DNA of 64,000 nt from contig OX393552.1 in assembly GCA_947650365.1 (NCBI GenBank), forward strand, positions 18,626,351 through 18,690,350, read 5' to 3'. The notes below the pieces were generated by a model. That model did not search any database, was not told where the DNA came from, and saw only the letters and a list, made by a program, of their open reading frames with translations. This DNA is from Chamaelirium japonicum (lineage: Eukaryota > Streptophyta > Magnoliopsida > Liliales > Melanthiaceae). A program made the translations under genes and the position numbers. This document shows, in pieces, positions 51,901 through 62,177 of the stretch (positions are counted from its first letter, which is position 1; each line of letters starts with the position of its first letter).

Positions 51901-52655
51901 AGAATATGGGGGGGGGGGATCCCGCCGGTCATACCCGATCGTCAAATGGAGCTGGTTGCCCTCCACTGCCTCCCCGCAGTACATGCAAAAAGACCGAGGC
52001 TCACCTTCGAGCTAAGGCCCCTCCGACGCCCAAGTCAAGAAAGGGAAGGATGTGTGTATTGTGGCCCTGGGTGTCGGAAGTGAATTGCCTCTCAAGAGTT
52101 CGAATTGCTTCTCAAGAGTTCGAATTGCTTACCTGCCCATGAAGGGGCGGTGTTTCTTTTGCAGACGTGCGTGTAATCGCTGCGATCTATCTTCCGATGA
52201 TCTCAGGATGATTATGGTAGATCCTTTCTGATCGGACGTCGTTCAAACCTTTCCTTCTATGCTCCCGCGGATTGTGGGCGTTACACCTCATCGCGGGTAA
52301 CCCTCGATCCTAACGGGCGAGATATCCTCTGGATTGCCCAGCCTAGCGGATCTCCCAGTAGTTACAGCACCTTCTGATCTTTCCTCGCTTGATGGCGGTT
52401 CTTTCTCATTATCAGGTCGGGCTACCTGTGCGCATGGGTAGTCGGGCCAAGTGTGTGACCTGTCCAACTTTGTTCCCGGCCTGGCCTTCGTCGGAGAGCT
52501 CGGGCTCCTCCGATCTTCTTCCTAGGCTCAGCCTTTAGCTGGTGGTGCAGCCTATGGAACGGGTCTAATCGACTTGGACTCGGTCTGCCCTCGGCTGGTA
52601 CTGCGTCTCTCTGCATTGGACCAAGTCGGACGGTCCAGTTGTACACATGTCAACA
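51901..52655 (-). repeat. LTR of Gypsy element F
   Basis: About 755 bp, similar in size to the 813-bp LTR of element E and sharing a short stretch around 'ccctccgacgcccaagtca' near 52019. The end near 52655 (gtcaaca) resembles the CACCAACA end of the E LTR. The inner end, next to a G run at 51909-51917, is decayed. Edges are approximate. Confidence 0.5.
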
Positions 52656-52679
52656 TCCGACGAGTGTGACAAAAAACCC

Positions 52680-52920
52680 CTTCTACACTCCTGCCATAAA
52701 TTCTCAATCACTGCATGTAAATTTTCAATAATGTGTTTGTTCCAGAACGCACAAGGTTGACTGGAGAGGCCACTCTGTGTCTATTTTGAGATGTGTCGGT
52801 GTGGATCGCCTCTAATAGATGGTTCCTAACTCTTGAGTTGGATCAGTGTGGGTTGCCACTAATAGATGTTTCCTAACTCTTGAGTTGATTTTGTTTTGGC
52901 TAGGACCAGCTTTTTTTAGA
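52680..52920. repeat. Diverged relative of the 53825-55362 duplication, MITE-free
   Basis: The sequence around ctcctgccataaattctcaatcac and ctctgtgtctattttgagat matches the flanks of MITE copies 2 and 3. Here 'ctctaatagatggttcc' runs on without interruption, that is, an empty MITE site. A second 'ctaatagatgtttcctaactcttgag' follows about 50 bp later, a small internal duplication. Confidence 0.75.
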
Positions 52921-53037
52921 ATTTGGACCTCGACCACCATGTTTGTCTGCTTACCATTTGGCTCTTGTCATCTTGTGTTACTGTCTCTTTTCTTGTTTTT
53001 TAATAGAAATAGATTTACCATCCAAAAAAACACAAGA
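52900..53037 (+). mobile_element. LINE-like 3' end, plus strand
   Basis: The stretch ends ttaatagaaatagatttaccatccaaaaaaa, a form common at the 3' ends of plant LINE transcripts, and has no coding sequence. Only the last 100-150 bp can be assigned and the 5' edge is unknown. A mirror-image tail (poly-T then gaatggtaaataaatag) lies 230 bp to the right. Confidence 0.4.
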
Positions 53038-53267
53038 ATGGTATTCAACTTAGACCCAACCCAAGAGATTGAATCCTTTGCCCAAGCTCAACCCTAACCC
53101 GAGGTCGGGTTGAAATTTCCTAGCCCAGGCCAAGCCCAACCTGTCGGGTTGGCAGGGTTGATCGGGTAGTGTGGTATGGGTTGGCCGGGTTCAACATGGT
53201 AGAGGAGGAATAATCAATATATAACAGTTCCTTTGCAATAGTACAACACATAAAGCAGTTATTTGCA

Positions 53268-53800
53268 TTCTTTTTTTTTTGAATGGTAAATAAATAGATA
53301 AATAAGAGAAGAACGGTTACAGGACACGGTTTACTCAAGGTGAGCAAGCAGAAGAGAAAAGACCACAGATACTAGGCCTTGGCATTAGACTGACCAGACA
53401 ACTCAGTTGGCCTCAAGAACAAACAAAAGACTCCACCTACACGACTGCAACAAAAGGAACTCAAATGCTCCAAGCTTAATCCGCTCTGCTACGTGTAGAC
53501 CGGTTGCAAGGACCTTTAGCTAGCTCTCGTTGATTCGCTTACCAATACGAGAAGGGCGTGCGACAGTATCCCTCATCTCCTCCACCTATTCTTTCTTAAA
53601 TTTTAGAGATGCCAAATCGGCTCCTTCATCTACTTCCCCTTTCTGCTGCACTAAATCCTCAGAAATAAAAGAGTCCCCAGAATCTAAAGGCAATGCGTCC
53701 TCTTGGAGGGCAGGATGGAATTTTTGATATGTAATGCACACCAACCATGGTCTTCGGACCTATCATTTTCTTCCGCCGTGGGCCTCTACCGTAGGATTAT
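53268..53800 (-). mobile_element. LINE-like 3' fragment, minus strand
   Basis: On the minus strand the fragment ends in a poly(A) tail (T run at 53271-53281) preceded by ttatctatttatttaccattc. Upstream, the minus strand has a protein-like stretch (EEMRDTVARPSRIGKRINES before a stop near 53522), which could be the end of a LINE open frame. No endonuclease or reverse transcriptase remains, so it is a short 5'-truncated copy at most. Confidence 0.4.
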
Positions 53801-54198
53801 TTCCAACACAATTATCACCATATAGTGGAATCAATGATGATTAACCTAAGATACAAATATGGCTAAAGAGTTTAGTTGGCATATTTGTGAAAAATTGTTG
53901 TATTCTTATCGCCCTTTCCTAGTTATTTCACTCGGGATTTTTGATCCCAAAGAGTCAAAGACACTCCTCTTGACCTAACGCCCACTCCAGCTGAATCCTC
54001 ACATACCCAATCCACTGACTTGCACAAGCCACTCTTCTCCCCTTCCGACCCTCCACTCGTTCGAACTCCGGCCATAATTTCTCAATCACATCATTTATAT
54101 TCTCAATAGCTAGTGTGTTTATTCAAGAACGCACAAGCCAGAGAAGGCACTCTGTGTCTATTTTGAGATAGGTCCGTGTGGATCGTCTCTAATAGATG

Positions 54199-54676
54199 TA
54201 GGGGTGGCAATGGGTCGTGTCGGGTTGGGTTCGTGTCGGGTCTAGTTTCGGGTCGTGTCCAAAACCCCTAGACTTGGATCCGACCCGTTTAACTAATCGT
54301 GTCTAGACCCTAAATTCGTACCCGACCCACTTATAAACAGGTAGACCCGATAAGACCCGTTTACCACACGGGTCTATTCAGTTGACCCGATCCGACCCAA
54401 TCCGACTCGACCCGACCTGACCCGATAAGACCCGGCTGGTACTACATACTATAGTATCGGATTGCGTGTAGACCCGACCCGACCCGTTGAATTTTAAACG
54501 GGTCTTCCCGGGTCTACCGTGTCCAGACCCTAAACCTGGATCCGACTCGTTTATAATACGGGTCTACCGTGTCGACCCGTTTACGACCCGAACCCATTTA
54601 ACCCAGACCCAGACCCGCTAACTTCGTGTCGGGTCGTGTCTTGTTTGCCGTGTCGGGTCCAGAATTGCTGGCCCTA
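54199..54676. mobile_element. hAT-type MITE, copy 2 (478 bp)
   Basis: It starts TAGGGGTGGCAATG and ends AATTGCTGGCCCTA, flanked by a perfect 8-bp direct repeat AATAGATG (54191-54198 and 54677-54684). The interior is rich in gacccg units, as in copy 1 at 41469. The related empty site near 52810 independently confirms the ends and the target duplication. Confidence 0.92.
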
Positions 54677-55113
54677 AATAGATGGTTCCTATCTCTGGTT
54701 CTGGATCTAGCTTTTGACTAGAGGATATCTTTTTTAAGAAGTGGAATTAGTGATGATTAACCTAAGATACAAATATGGCTAAAGAGTTTAGTTTGCATAT
54801 TTGTGAAAGATGGTTGTATTCTTATCGCCCTTTTCTAGTCATTTCACTCGGGATGTTTGATCCCAAAGAGTCAAAGACACTCCTCTTGACCTAACGCCCA
54901 CTCCAGCTGAACCCTCACGTACCCAATCCATTGACTTGCACGAGCCACTCTCTCCCCTTCTGACCCCCCACTCGTTCGAGCTCCTGCCATAATTTCTCAA
55001 TCACAACATGTATATTCTCAATAGCTAGTGTGTTTATTCAAGAATTCAGTAGCCGGAGAGCGCACTCTGTGTCTATTTTGAGATAGGTCGGTGCGGGTCA
55101 TCTCTAATAGATG

Positions 55114-55362
55114 TAGGGGTGGCAATGGGCCATGACAGGTCGGGTTCGTATCGTGTCTAGTTTTCGGGTCGTGTCCAAAACCCCTAGACCTGGACCCGAC
55201 CCGTTTAATTAATCGTGTATAGAGCCTAAATCCATACCCGACTGGCTTATAAACGGGTAGACCCGATAAGACTCGTTTACCACACGGGTCTATTTAGTTG
55301 ACCCGATCCGACCCAATCTGACTCTACCCGACCTGACCCGATAAGACCCGTTGGTACTACAT
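55114..55362. mobile_element. hAT-type MITE, copy 3 (truncated)
   Basis: It begins TAGGGGTGGCAATG after the same AATAGATG (55106-55113) as copy 2, and follows copy 2 until about 55362, where both the MITE and the duplicated unit end. It arose from the segmental duplication and not from a new insertion. Confidence 0.85.
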
Positions 55363-55374
55363 TATATTCCATTA

Positions 55375-56062
55375 TATATGATTTCCCTATTTGATCATCT
55401 CTCCTATCAGTGAACTCTTCACAGATGAGGACTCCAGAATTTATCGTTGAACAAATCTTGAGATCAACTAATGGGGATATATTTAAAGGTTTCCTTTATA
55501 GAATAGTGGATTTCATATTGAGATCTAGAGTTCTCTATAACCCTAACTCAGTCATTCAAGATATCCAGGTGTTGGTCCTTACGACCTTATTGATTGATAA
55601 ATCAAAGTAATTGGACCAAAACTTGAAGTTTGCTAGTATCTCAGGATTGAGCGCAAGTTGACTTGTGTAAGTTGTGAGAATCCATATAACCATGACAATA
55701 TAAAGGTGTCACTAGGTTTACTTACGATCCATCAATGCATCTTATGCACTAGCATCTTTGATTTTGAATCATACATTCAAATGGTTAGAGTTTTACCATC
55801 CCTGTCGGAGTCAAAGATCCTATATTTTACCTAATGAGGTGTCTACTCTTATTATAAGTTTGATCAATCCCAAATGATTAGTACCTGCGACTCATATCTC
55901 TCTTTGTTTGAATCTCATCCATACAAATGAGTCACAACTTTGATCACTTGTGGACTACCTGCTAAACCATTCATTTCATGAATATATTATAAAGCAATAT
56001 CTATTAATAAATGATTAATTAAAGAAAAACATAAATCATTGTTTGGGGGCATAGAACCCTAA
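55375..56062 (-). repeat. Probable Copia LTR remnant
   Basis: The right edge, read on the minus strand, begins TGTTAGGGTTCTATGCC, an LTR-like start. The following AT-rich sequence has the look of a plant Copia LTR or solo LTR. No partner LTR, primer site or coding domain lies next to it, and the left edge is only a guess. Open frames inside it (for example 55410-55610) are not gene-like. Confidence 0.35.
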
Positions 56063-56321
56063 CAGAAATATGTCATGTCTAATCCAAAATTTAACTTGAA
56101 TTGATTTATGATATCAATTGGTCTCACAAGCGACATGCCACACACTTGTTCGCTTACCAAACTAGAATCAAGTTTAGAGTTCACATTTGGATGCTTAAAA
56201 GTGTGAATGTCTCTCCCACACGTATGCACATTGTTGAATTTCTTTATATAAAATATTGATCCACTCCCATCGATCGAAGCGTGAACATGCCAAGAGCATG
56301 CTTCAAAAGCACAGTTTGTAG

Positions 56322-56651
56322 TTACCCCAGCTGAATTAATTTTTTAAGAACATAATTAAAACCCTTTTCAATTGCAAACTTTGCAAGTTGCAATCGGAAT
56401 TCCACAACACCACTATCAAAACTCTGACCAACATGGTTAAAAGAGAAGCTCCAACTATCACATAGCAAGTGTTTTTCATTCTTTAAAAAACTTGAAACCT
56501 TATATAATAAACCATCTTCAACATAAGAATGATCAATCAACAGTCGAACTCGACTACCTTCATCAGCAAACACATCCCCAACGACATGTTGCCCCACCAA
56601 AATAGAAATGTTAATCTGATCTGCATTAATATGTAAATGATGGCTGATCAT
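56322..56651 (-). pseudogene. Possible RNase H-like (RVT_3) remnant
   Basis: A 109-residue minus-strand frame with a C-terminal FNHVGQS...LQLAKFAIEKGF segment. This recalls the V.R..N..AH.LAKFA ending of plant RNase H-like domains found at LINE C-termini or as stand-alone relics. The AH pair is not visible and the rest is weak. It sits alone in AT-rich DNA without a start context or partner domain, so it is either a transposon relic or a chance frame. Confidence 0.25.
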
Positions 56652-58819
56652 ATTCTACATGTCAACCTCATTCCTCAATAATATGTTATGATGCCCGGAT
56701 ATAACATACATTAAGCTAACAACTTGATCTTTCAGATCAGTCCATTTATCCCACAATTCTCCAAACAAATATCCTAACTTGCCACCTCTCAAATGTAGAA
56801 CTACTGTATACGATCCATACGTACAAAAAGAAATAATATAATCTTGATTAATCGTAAATGTAGTGGATTATCTCCAAAATTTGAAGCATAAAACAAAAAA
56901 TACACAAGCAATCTTTAATATTAGTTAAATACTCTTTTGTAATAAACAAGAGTTAACATTCTATTGGTTCAAAAAATAGTTAAATATCATATACAAATTC
57001 GTGAGTATGCATATCAATAAACGAATGAAACAATTTCTTTACAAATATGTAAACAACAATATTATTTTAAAGTTGCAATGAAATATATACTTTTTATTAT
57101 TAAATTGATACTCTATATTCCTCAGTATAATTGCATATTTACTTCCATAATTTAATCAATAAGTTAACAAATAAAACTAATGTAACTACTTATATTCCAT
57201 AGTTGTACATTTTTAGAGCAAAACATACATATAAAATACAAATATATACTCTATATTTATCAAATAGATACTTTTTTTTCATATTATCTAACATGCATAA
57301 AAATCATTGTCCAATATTTTACAAAGATTGAATCACTGCGTAAACACAAATACCAATAATATTATATAAAATCTATATAGAAAATTAATAAACATATAAA
57401 AAATTATAAAATCTACACTTACCTCCTCACAATGAATACAATCAATATCTATAACACAATCCATCAAGTAAATTTACTACATTTCCATAAATAAATCAAT
57501 CGTACCAAACATTTGATCACTAGTCTGCTATATATAATATAAAACAACATATGCATCAATAAACATATGGATAATATTAAGCAAACTATAAATAATGATT
57601 AAAAAACCAACAAGATCGAAATAATTTGAAACATATATGATATTTGATAAAATTGGTCCAAACTTCAAATCGAACAATCAAAATTCATCAACAACCTTGA
57701 AAAATCCTTAAATGTGTTGATCAGATCTCATTTCCAGCAGAACGAAGCTTGTAGGTTAATAAAAAGATCAGGATATTTTAGGTATTTCATCTAGACTGTT
57801 ACTTCACGATGGCGATCACGAATTTGCCTAGGGAATTATGACTAATTAACCCTTATTTTTTTTGTTAATCAACATAGGATGAATGCAATTCAAACTTCTA
57901 ATAAATTTGGAAAGTCGAACTATTTAAGACTAAAATAATCTGCATTGGGATTTGACAAGAAAATACATAATCTCACGCAAATTCAAATATAAAATTGTCT
58001 TAACACTTGATATTTTCTGCAAAAAAGCCTGGCGAAATTCAAAAATCCTTATTTTATGCATAGAAAAAGGTATTTAAACATACAAGGGGACATACTTGCA
58101 GATATACTGTGTGTGGGGTCAGTGTTCAGTGTGTTGCACTGAATGCCCCCCCCCCCCTTCGCCTGTGTAGAACGTCCATGAGTTAGGTCCCTTGTATGTT
58201 CAAATAGCAATGCTCATATGCATAATATAGATACAAACAACTTTGAGTAGATTCCTTGGCAACAATATTAGAGGGTTCACAATAGGTGGTAACCCGTCGA
58301 AAAAATTATGGGTTATTTTGACTTTGCCCCCCAAAATTTGCCTTGAATTAGACTTTACCCCCCATTTTCATTAATTAGACTTTACCCCCCAAAACTAACT
58401 GTTCCGCTAGCTCACCCACCCTCCAAAACGAGGTCTTCGAAGCCTGAGCCTCGATTTTAGACTCCAAAAAATGGCTCCTATGAGACGATTTGGACTATTC
58501 GATCGAATAAACACTTTTTGGGATTCCATTGTATCCAAACAAACCCTCAGTCTTTTTTAGAGATTATGGGTTCATAGAATCCCAGAATCCCGTATCCGGA
58601 GCATATCCAAACAAATCCTTAGATGCCACATAAACAAAGTTGCGAGTGGGGACTGAAGAGCACTCCAACGGAGTCCTAGTGCCACTCCTATTTCCTAAAA
58701 GCCCAAAACCCCCATCCCCCCTTTTCCCGAAATGACAAAACTAAAAAAAAAAACAGAAGAAGAGGATAGAATCACAACTGCCCGATCTCATGTAAACTCT
58801 GAAAACATCGGTGAGTTTC
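56652..58819. other. AT-rich intergenic DNA
   Basis: No coding frame, RNA gene or structured repeat is recognised over most of this stretch. Near 58316-58393 the phrase ttagacttta/actttgccccccaaa occurs three times, a small diverged repeat. A C run lies at 58146-58157. The composition changes sharply at 58820, where element E starts. Confidence 0.6.
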
Positions 58820-59632
58820 TGTTCGGGGGATTTTTTGTTGGTCCGTGCGGGCCACCTGCAAGACAAAGAAAAGAGAACGTGAGAACGGCTGGCTCCCTTA
58901 GGAGCGCAGACCCTCCGACGCTCAAGTCAGTCACGGTGGCACAACGGCGAGCTGTTGTATACCAAAGTGGTAGGGAAAAGGATTTCGAACCTGTACTATG
59001 GAGCCTGGGGGTGAGCATTTATAGCAATCGGCGGCCTACCGTGGCCCGACACGTGGAGATTCTTTCCAGAGCCTTCCAGACCCCCACGTTCTGGCTCGCG
59101 TGGGTCTGACAGTCCTTGGTACTCGCGCCCTGCCATTCTGTCGTCAAGCCTGTCAGGCGGTTTGAGTGGGGGAGGGCATCTTTCTTGTCGCGGCCAGGTG
59201 GCTATTCTGGAATGTTCAAGTCTGGGCGATCTCAGGGAGGATGCAAAGGCAAGCTCGCCCGGCACTGTTCCGTCCTTTCGCCCATATCTATCAAGAGTCG
59301 GACCTCGCGGGAGCAACCTCTTCGATAAACAGGGGTCGGGGCGAGCTTGGGCGAGCTCTGGAGCGAGCTTGGTGAGCTCCTGAGCGAGCTTGGCGAGCTC
59401 CGGAGAGAGCTTAGGCGAGCTCCTGAACGAGCTTAGCGAGCTCCTGAGAGAGCTTAGGCGAGATCCTGAGCGAGCTTGGCGAGCTCCTGAGAGGGCTTAG
59501 GCGATCTCCTGAACGAGCCTTTTGCCTTGGGCCCCTTCAGCCCAATGTGGATCCCGCTCCCTGTCAAGGTGATTTGGTGAGCTCGGGGGGGGGGGGGGCG
59601 AGCTCATGGGCGAGTTTCTGCTACCACCAACA
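58820..59632 (-). repeat. 3' LTR of Gypsy element E
   Basis: An 813-bp LTR, TGTTCGGGGG to CACCAACA on the plus strand. It carries a minus-strand TATA candidate (CTATAAATG near 59017-59025) and a degenerate 24-28-bp tandem repeat of gagctcctgagcgagcttggc-type units at about 59340-59520, then a G run at 59585-59598. Confidence 0.88.
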
Positions 59633-59651
59633 TTACCCCCTCCTGAGGGAG
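59633..59651 (-). promoter_or_regulatory. Polypurine tract of element E
   Basis: The minus strand reads CTCCCTCAGGAGGGGGTAA immediately next to the 3' LTR, a good plus-strand primer. Confidence 0.75.
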
Positions 59652-59739
59652 CGACCAAGGAGACTTTGACGCTTGCTCAGGAGTCTTATTGCACACGACG
59701 GTCGAATTGGGAGTACCAGTCATTGGCGACCTCTACTTT

Positions 59740-60805
59740 GTTGGCTACGGGCTCCTGCCGTGGGTGGTCTGCGCCGAGAGCTGTGACTGCCAGTATTTCA
59801 CAAACGCTGGGCGGGCCGGGAGCATCAGCCGCGAGCGATCTCCTTCCGGTGCGAGCTTGTCACACGCGGTCAGGGTCTGCGTCGGGCGAGCTGCGGGCAC
59901 CAGCCGTGAGCGATCTGCGTCGAGAGCTTTGACTCCTAGTATTCCACAAACGCTGGGCGGGCCGGGAGCGTCAGCCACGAGCGATCTCCTTCCGGTGCGA
60001 GCTTGTCACACGCGGCCAGGGTCTGTGTCGGGCGAGCTGCGGGCACCAGCCGTGAGCGATCTGCGTCGAGAGCTTTGACTCCCAGTATTCCACAAATGCT
60101 GGGCGGGCCAGGAGCATCAGCCGCGAGCGATCTCCTTCCGGTGCGAGCTTGTCACACGCGGTCAGGGTCTGCGTCGGGCGAGCTGCGGGCACCAGCCGTG
60201 AGCGATCTGCGTCGAGAGCTTTGACTCCCAGTATTCCACAAACGCTGGGCGGGCCGGGAGCGTCAGCCACGAGCAATCTCCTTCCGGTGCGAGCTTATCA
60301 CACGCGGTCAGGGTCTGCGTCGGGCGAGCTGCGGGCACCAGCCGTGAGCGATCTGCGTCGAGAGCTTTGACTCCCAGTATTCCACAAACGCTGGGCGGGC
60401 CGGGAGCATCAGCCGTGAGCGATCTCCTTCCGGTGCGAGCTTGTCACACGCGGTCAGGGTCTGCGTCGGGCGAGCTGCGGGCACCAGCCGTGAGCGATCT
60501 GCGTCGAGAGCTTTGACTCCCAGTATTCCACAAACGCTGGGCGGGCCGGGAGCGTCAGCCACGAGCGATCTCCTTCCGGTGCGAGCTTGTCACACGCGGT
60601 CAGGGTCTGCGTCGGGCGAGCTGCGGGCTCCAGCCGCGGGCGATCTGGGTCAAGAGCTTTGACTCCCAGTATTCCACAAACGCTGGGCGGGCCGGGAGCG
60701 TCAGCCACGAGCGATCTCCTTCCGGTGCGAGCTTGTCACACGCGGTCAGGGTCTGCGTCGGGCGAGCTGCGGGCTCCAGCCACGGGCGATCTTGCGGCGT
60801 AGGCT
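59740..60805. repeat. 146-bp tandem array in element E (about 7 units)
   Basis: The marker caaacgctgg recurs every 146 bp at 59801, 59947, 60093, 60239, 60385, 60531 and 60677. Units are 95% or more alike and contain two related halves (gagcgatctccttccggtg and gagcgatctgcgtcgagag). The period is not a multiple of three, and frames are open in several registers, so it is not coding. Confidence 0.95.
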
Positions 60806-61149
60806 TTGGCTCGGCGTCTCATGGGTGAGACCTCGAGGACGATGCTGCTATGTCCAAGGAACGCAGCTCTCCGCTACTGCAAGCGTCGGGCGGGCCGGGA
60901 GCACCTTCCACGGGCGGCCTCCTTCCGGTGCGAACTAGCTGCGCACAGTCAGGGTCCACACCGGGCGGGCTGCAGATACCTGCCGCAAGCGACCTCGCGT
61001 AGGGTCTCCGGGCGGGTTACGAGCCACAGCCACGGGTTGGTCCCGGGCGGGCTGTGAGCCATGGCCACTGGTGCTTCTTCTCTCTGTGTTCTGCTCAAAC
61101 TGCCTCCCGCTACTGCCGCGTGGACAACAAACTGGTGTGGCCTTGTGTC

Positions 61150-61360
61150 GAAAGTTTTGCCGCGTCTGCCCGTGATGTCACCAGGTCGCTCAAGGAGCTA
61201 AGCTGCGTGGCATCAGGCCGCGCCTGCCCGTGATGTCACCAGGTCGCTCAACGAGCTAAGCTGCGTGGCATCTGGCCGCGTGAGGTGTCTCCGCCGCGTC
61301 TGCCCGTGATGTCACCAGGTCACTCAACGAGCTAAGCTGCGTGGCATCAGGCCGCGTGTG
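61150..61360. repeat. Three-unit tandem repeat in element E
   Basis: The phrase tgcccgtgatgtcaccagg occurs at about 61167, 61225 and 61301, each time followed by gagctaagctgcgtggcat. Spacings are 58 and 76 bp, so units are unequal. Confidence 0.88.
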
Positions 61361-61728
61361 GGGTTTCCCCGACGATCCGAGGACCATACCCCGGACGAGG
61401 TAGCTAAATCGATGAAAAATAAACGACATCGCAAAAAGATCGATATGCATGAAAATTCGATATGTGCGAAATAGTGGGGCCCTATAGCTCGACAAAAATA
61501 CAAATCGATAGAAATCGAACCAAAACAGAGCGTAAGGGCCAAAGGGTGGAAGTTCAACGAGCGATGAAAGAATCAATAAGCTAGCTACCCCCTGACCGGT
61601 TAAGGATCATCAGAACCTCGGTTTAGCGGTCTTGCCCTTCGAGGGGCAAGCCCACGCCGGGATGCTTCCGTTCATGGCAGGTGAACGCAAAGGATCCCGT
61701 TTAAGTTTAGAGTCCACTAGGCAGCAGA

Positions 61729-62060
61729 CTTGCTTTAAGTCCGCACAACGGCGGACTGCCCCGGGAAGCTCAAGGTCGCCCACTGGCTGCCTCTGAGGAT
61801 CCCGGTCTTGCTTTAAGTCCGCACAACGGCGGACTGCCCCGGGAAGCTCAAGGTCGCCCACTGGCTGCCTCTGAGGATCCCGGTCTTGCTTTAAGTCCGC
61901 ACAACGGCGGACTGCCCCGGGAAGCTCAAGGTCGCCCACTGGCTGCCTCTGAGGATCTCGGTCTTGCTTTAAGTCCGCACAACGGCGGACTGCCCCGGGA
62001 AGCTCAAGGTCGCCCACTGGCTGCCTCTGAGGAACCCGGTCTTGCTTTAAGTCCACGCAA
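61729..62060. repeat. 78-bp tandem repeat in element E (four units plus part)
   Basis: Units begin cttgctttaagtcc at 61729, 61807, 61885, 61963 and, partial, 62041. They are nearly identical. The period is 78 = 3 x 26, so the minus-strand frame (61610-62137) reads a 26-residue unit containing QRQPVGDLELPGAVRRCADL four times. Coding is possible but there is no known domain. Alternatively the frame is open only because the unit happens to lack stops. Confidence 0.93.
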
Positions 62061-62177
62061 CGGTGGACTGTTCTTTGAGGATGCTGCACGTGAGCTGATC
62101 GCGTGCGAGCTGTTCGCTGTAGATTACTATCGAGCATAGATTTGAACTAGTCCAAACACACTATCGCACAAAATGGT

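Larger units (their letters stand above)
50562..52655 (-). mobile_element. Gypsy element F, 5' LTR plus a pol remnant (fossil fragment)
   Basis: The minus strand carries, from right to left, an LTR (about 51901-52655), a primer site at 51882-51900, and a pol remnant with an integrase zinc-binding block (HEGECGNHS, NRAGYYWP near 51370) and an integrase core (NYFTKWVEAVPL near 51120, SPYYPQANGQAE near 50920). A further integrase-side block (LDLLDERRDRAA near 50640) lies next to the left edge. The type is Ty3/Gypsy, Tat-like. Most of the element is missing, so this is a broken remnant. It stops abruptly at the outer end of the EXO70-like arm. Confidence 0.8.
53825..55362 (+). repeat. Segmental tandem duplication, units of about 0.9 kb
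   Basis: Unit 1 (53825-54740) and unit 2 (54741-55362) share gatgattaacctaagatac, the 'tgatcccaaagagtcaaagac' stretch, and the flank plus MITE. Unit 2 stops inside its MITE at about 55362. The MITE was in place before the duplication, because both copies carry it at the same point. Divergence between units is noticeable (roughly 8-10% by eye), so the event is not recent. Confidence 0.85.

Noticed and set aside
53030-53215. Another hAT MITE (gggttg/caaccc-rich stretch)
   Set aside because: The composition fits, but no inverted ends or target duplication could be recognised.
59740-60805. Array of 73-80-codon peptides starting MSHA(V/A)RVCVGRA
   Set aside because: They are one translation of the 146-bp repeat, repeated. 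The frame changes each unit and no domain is present.
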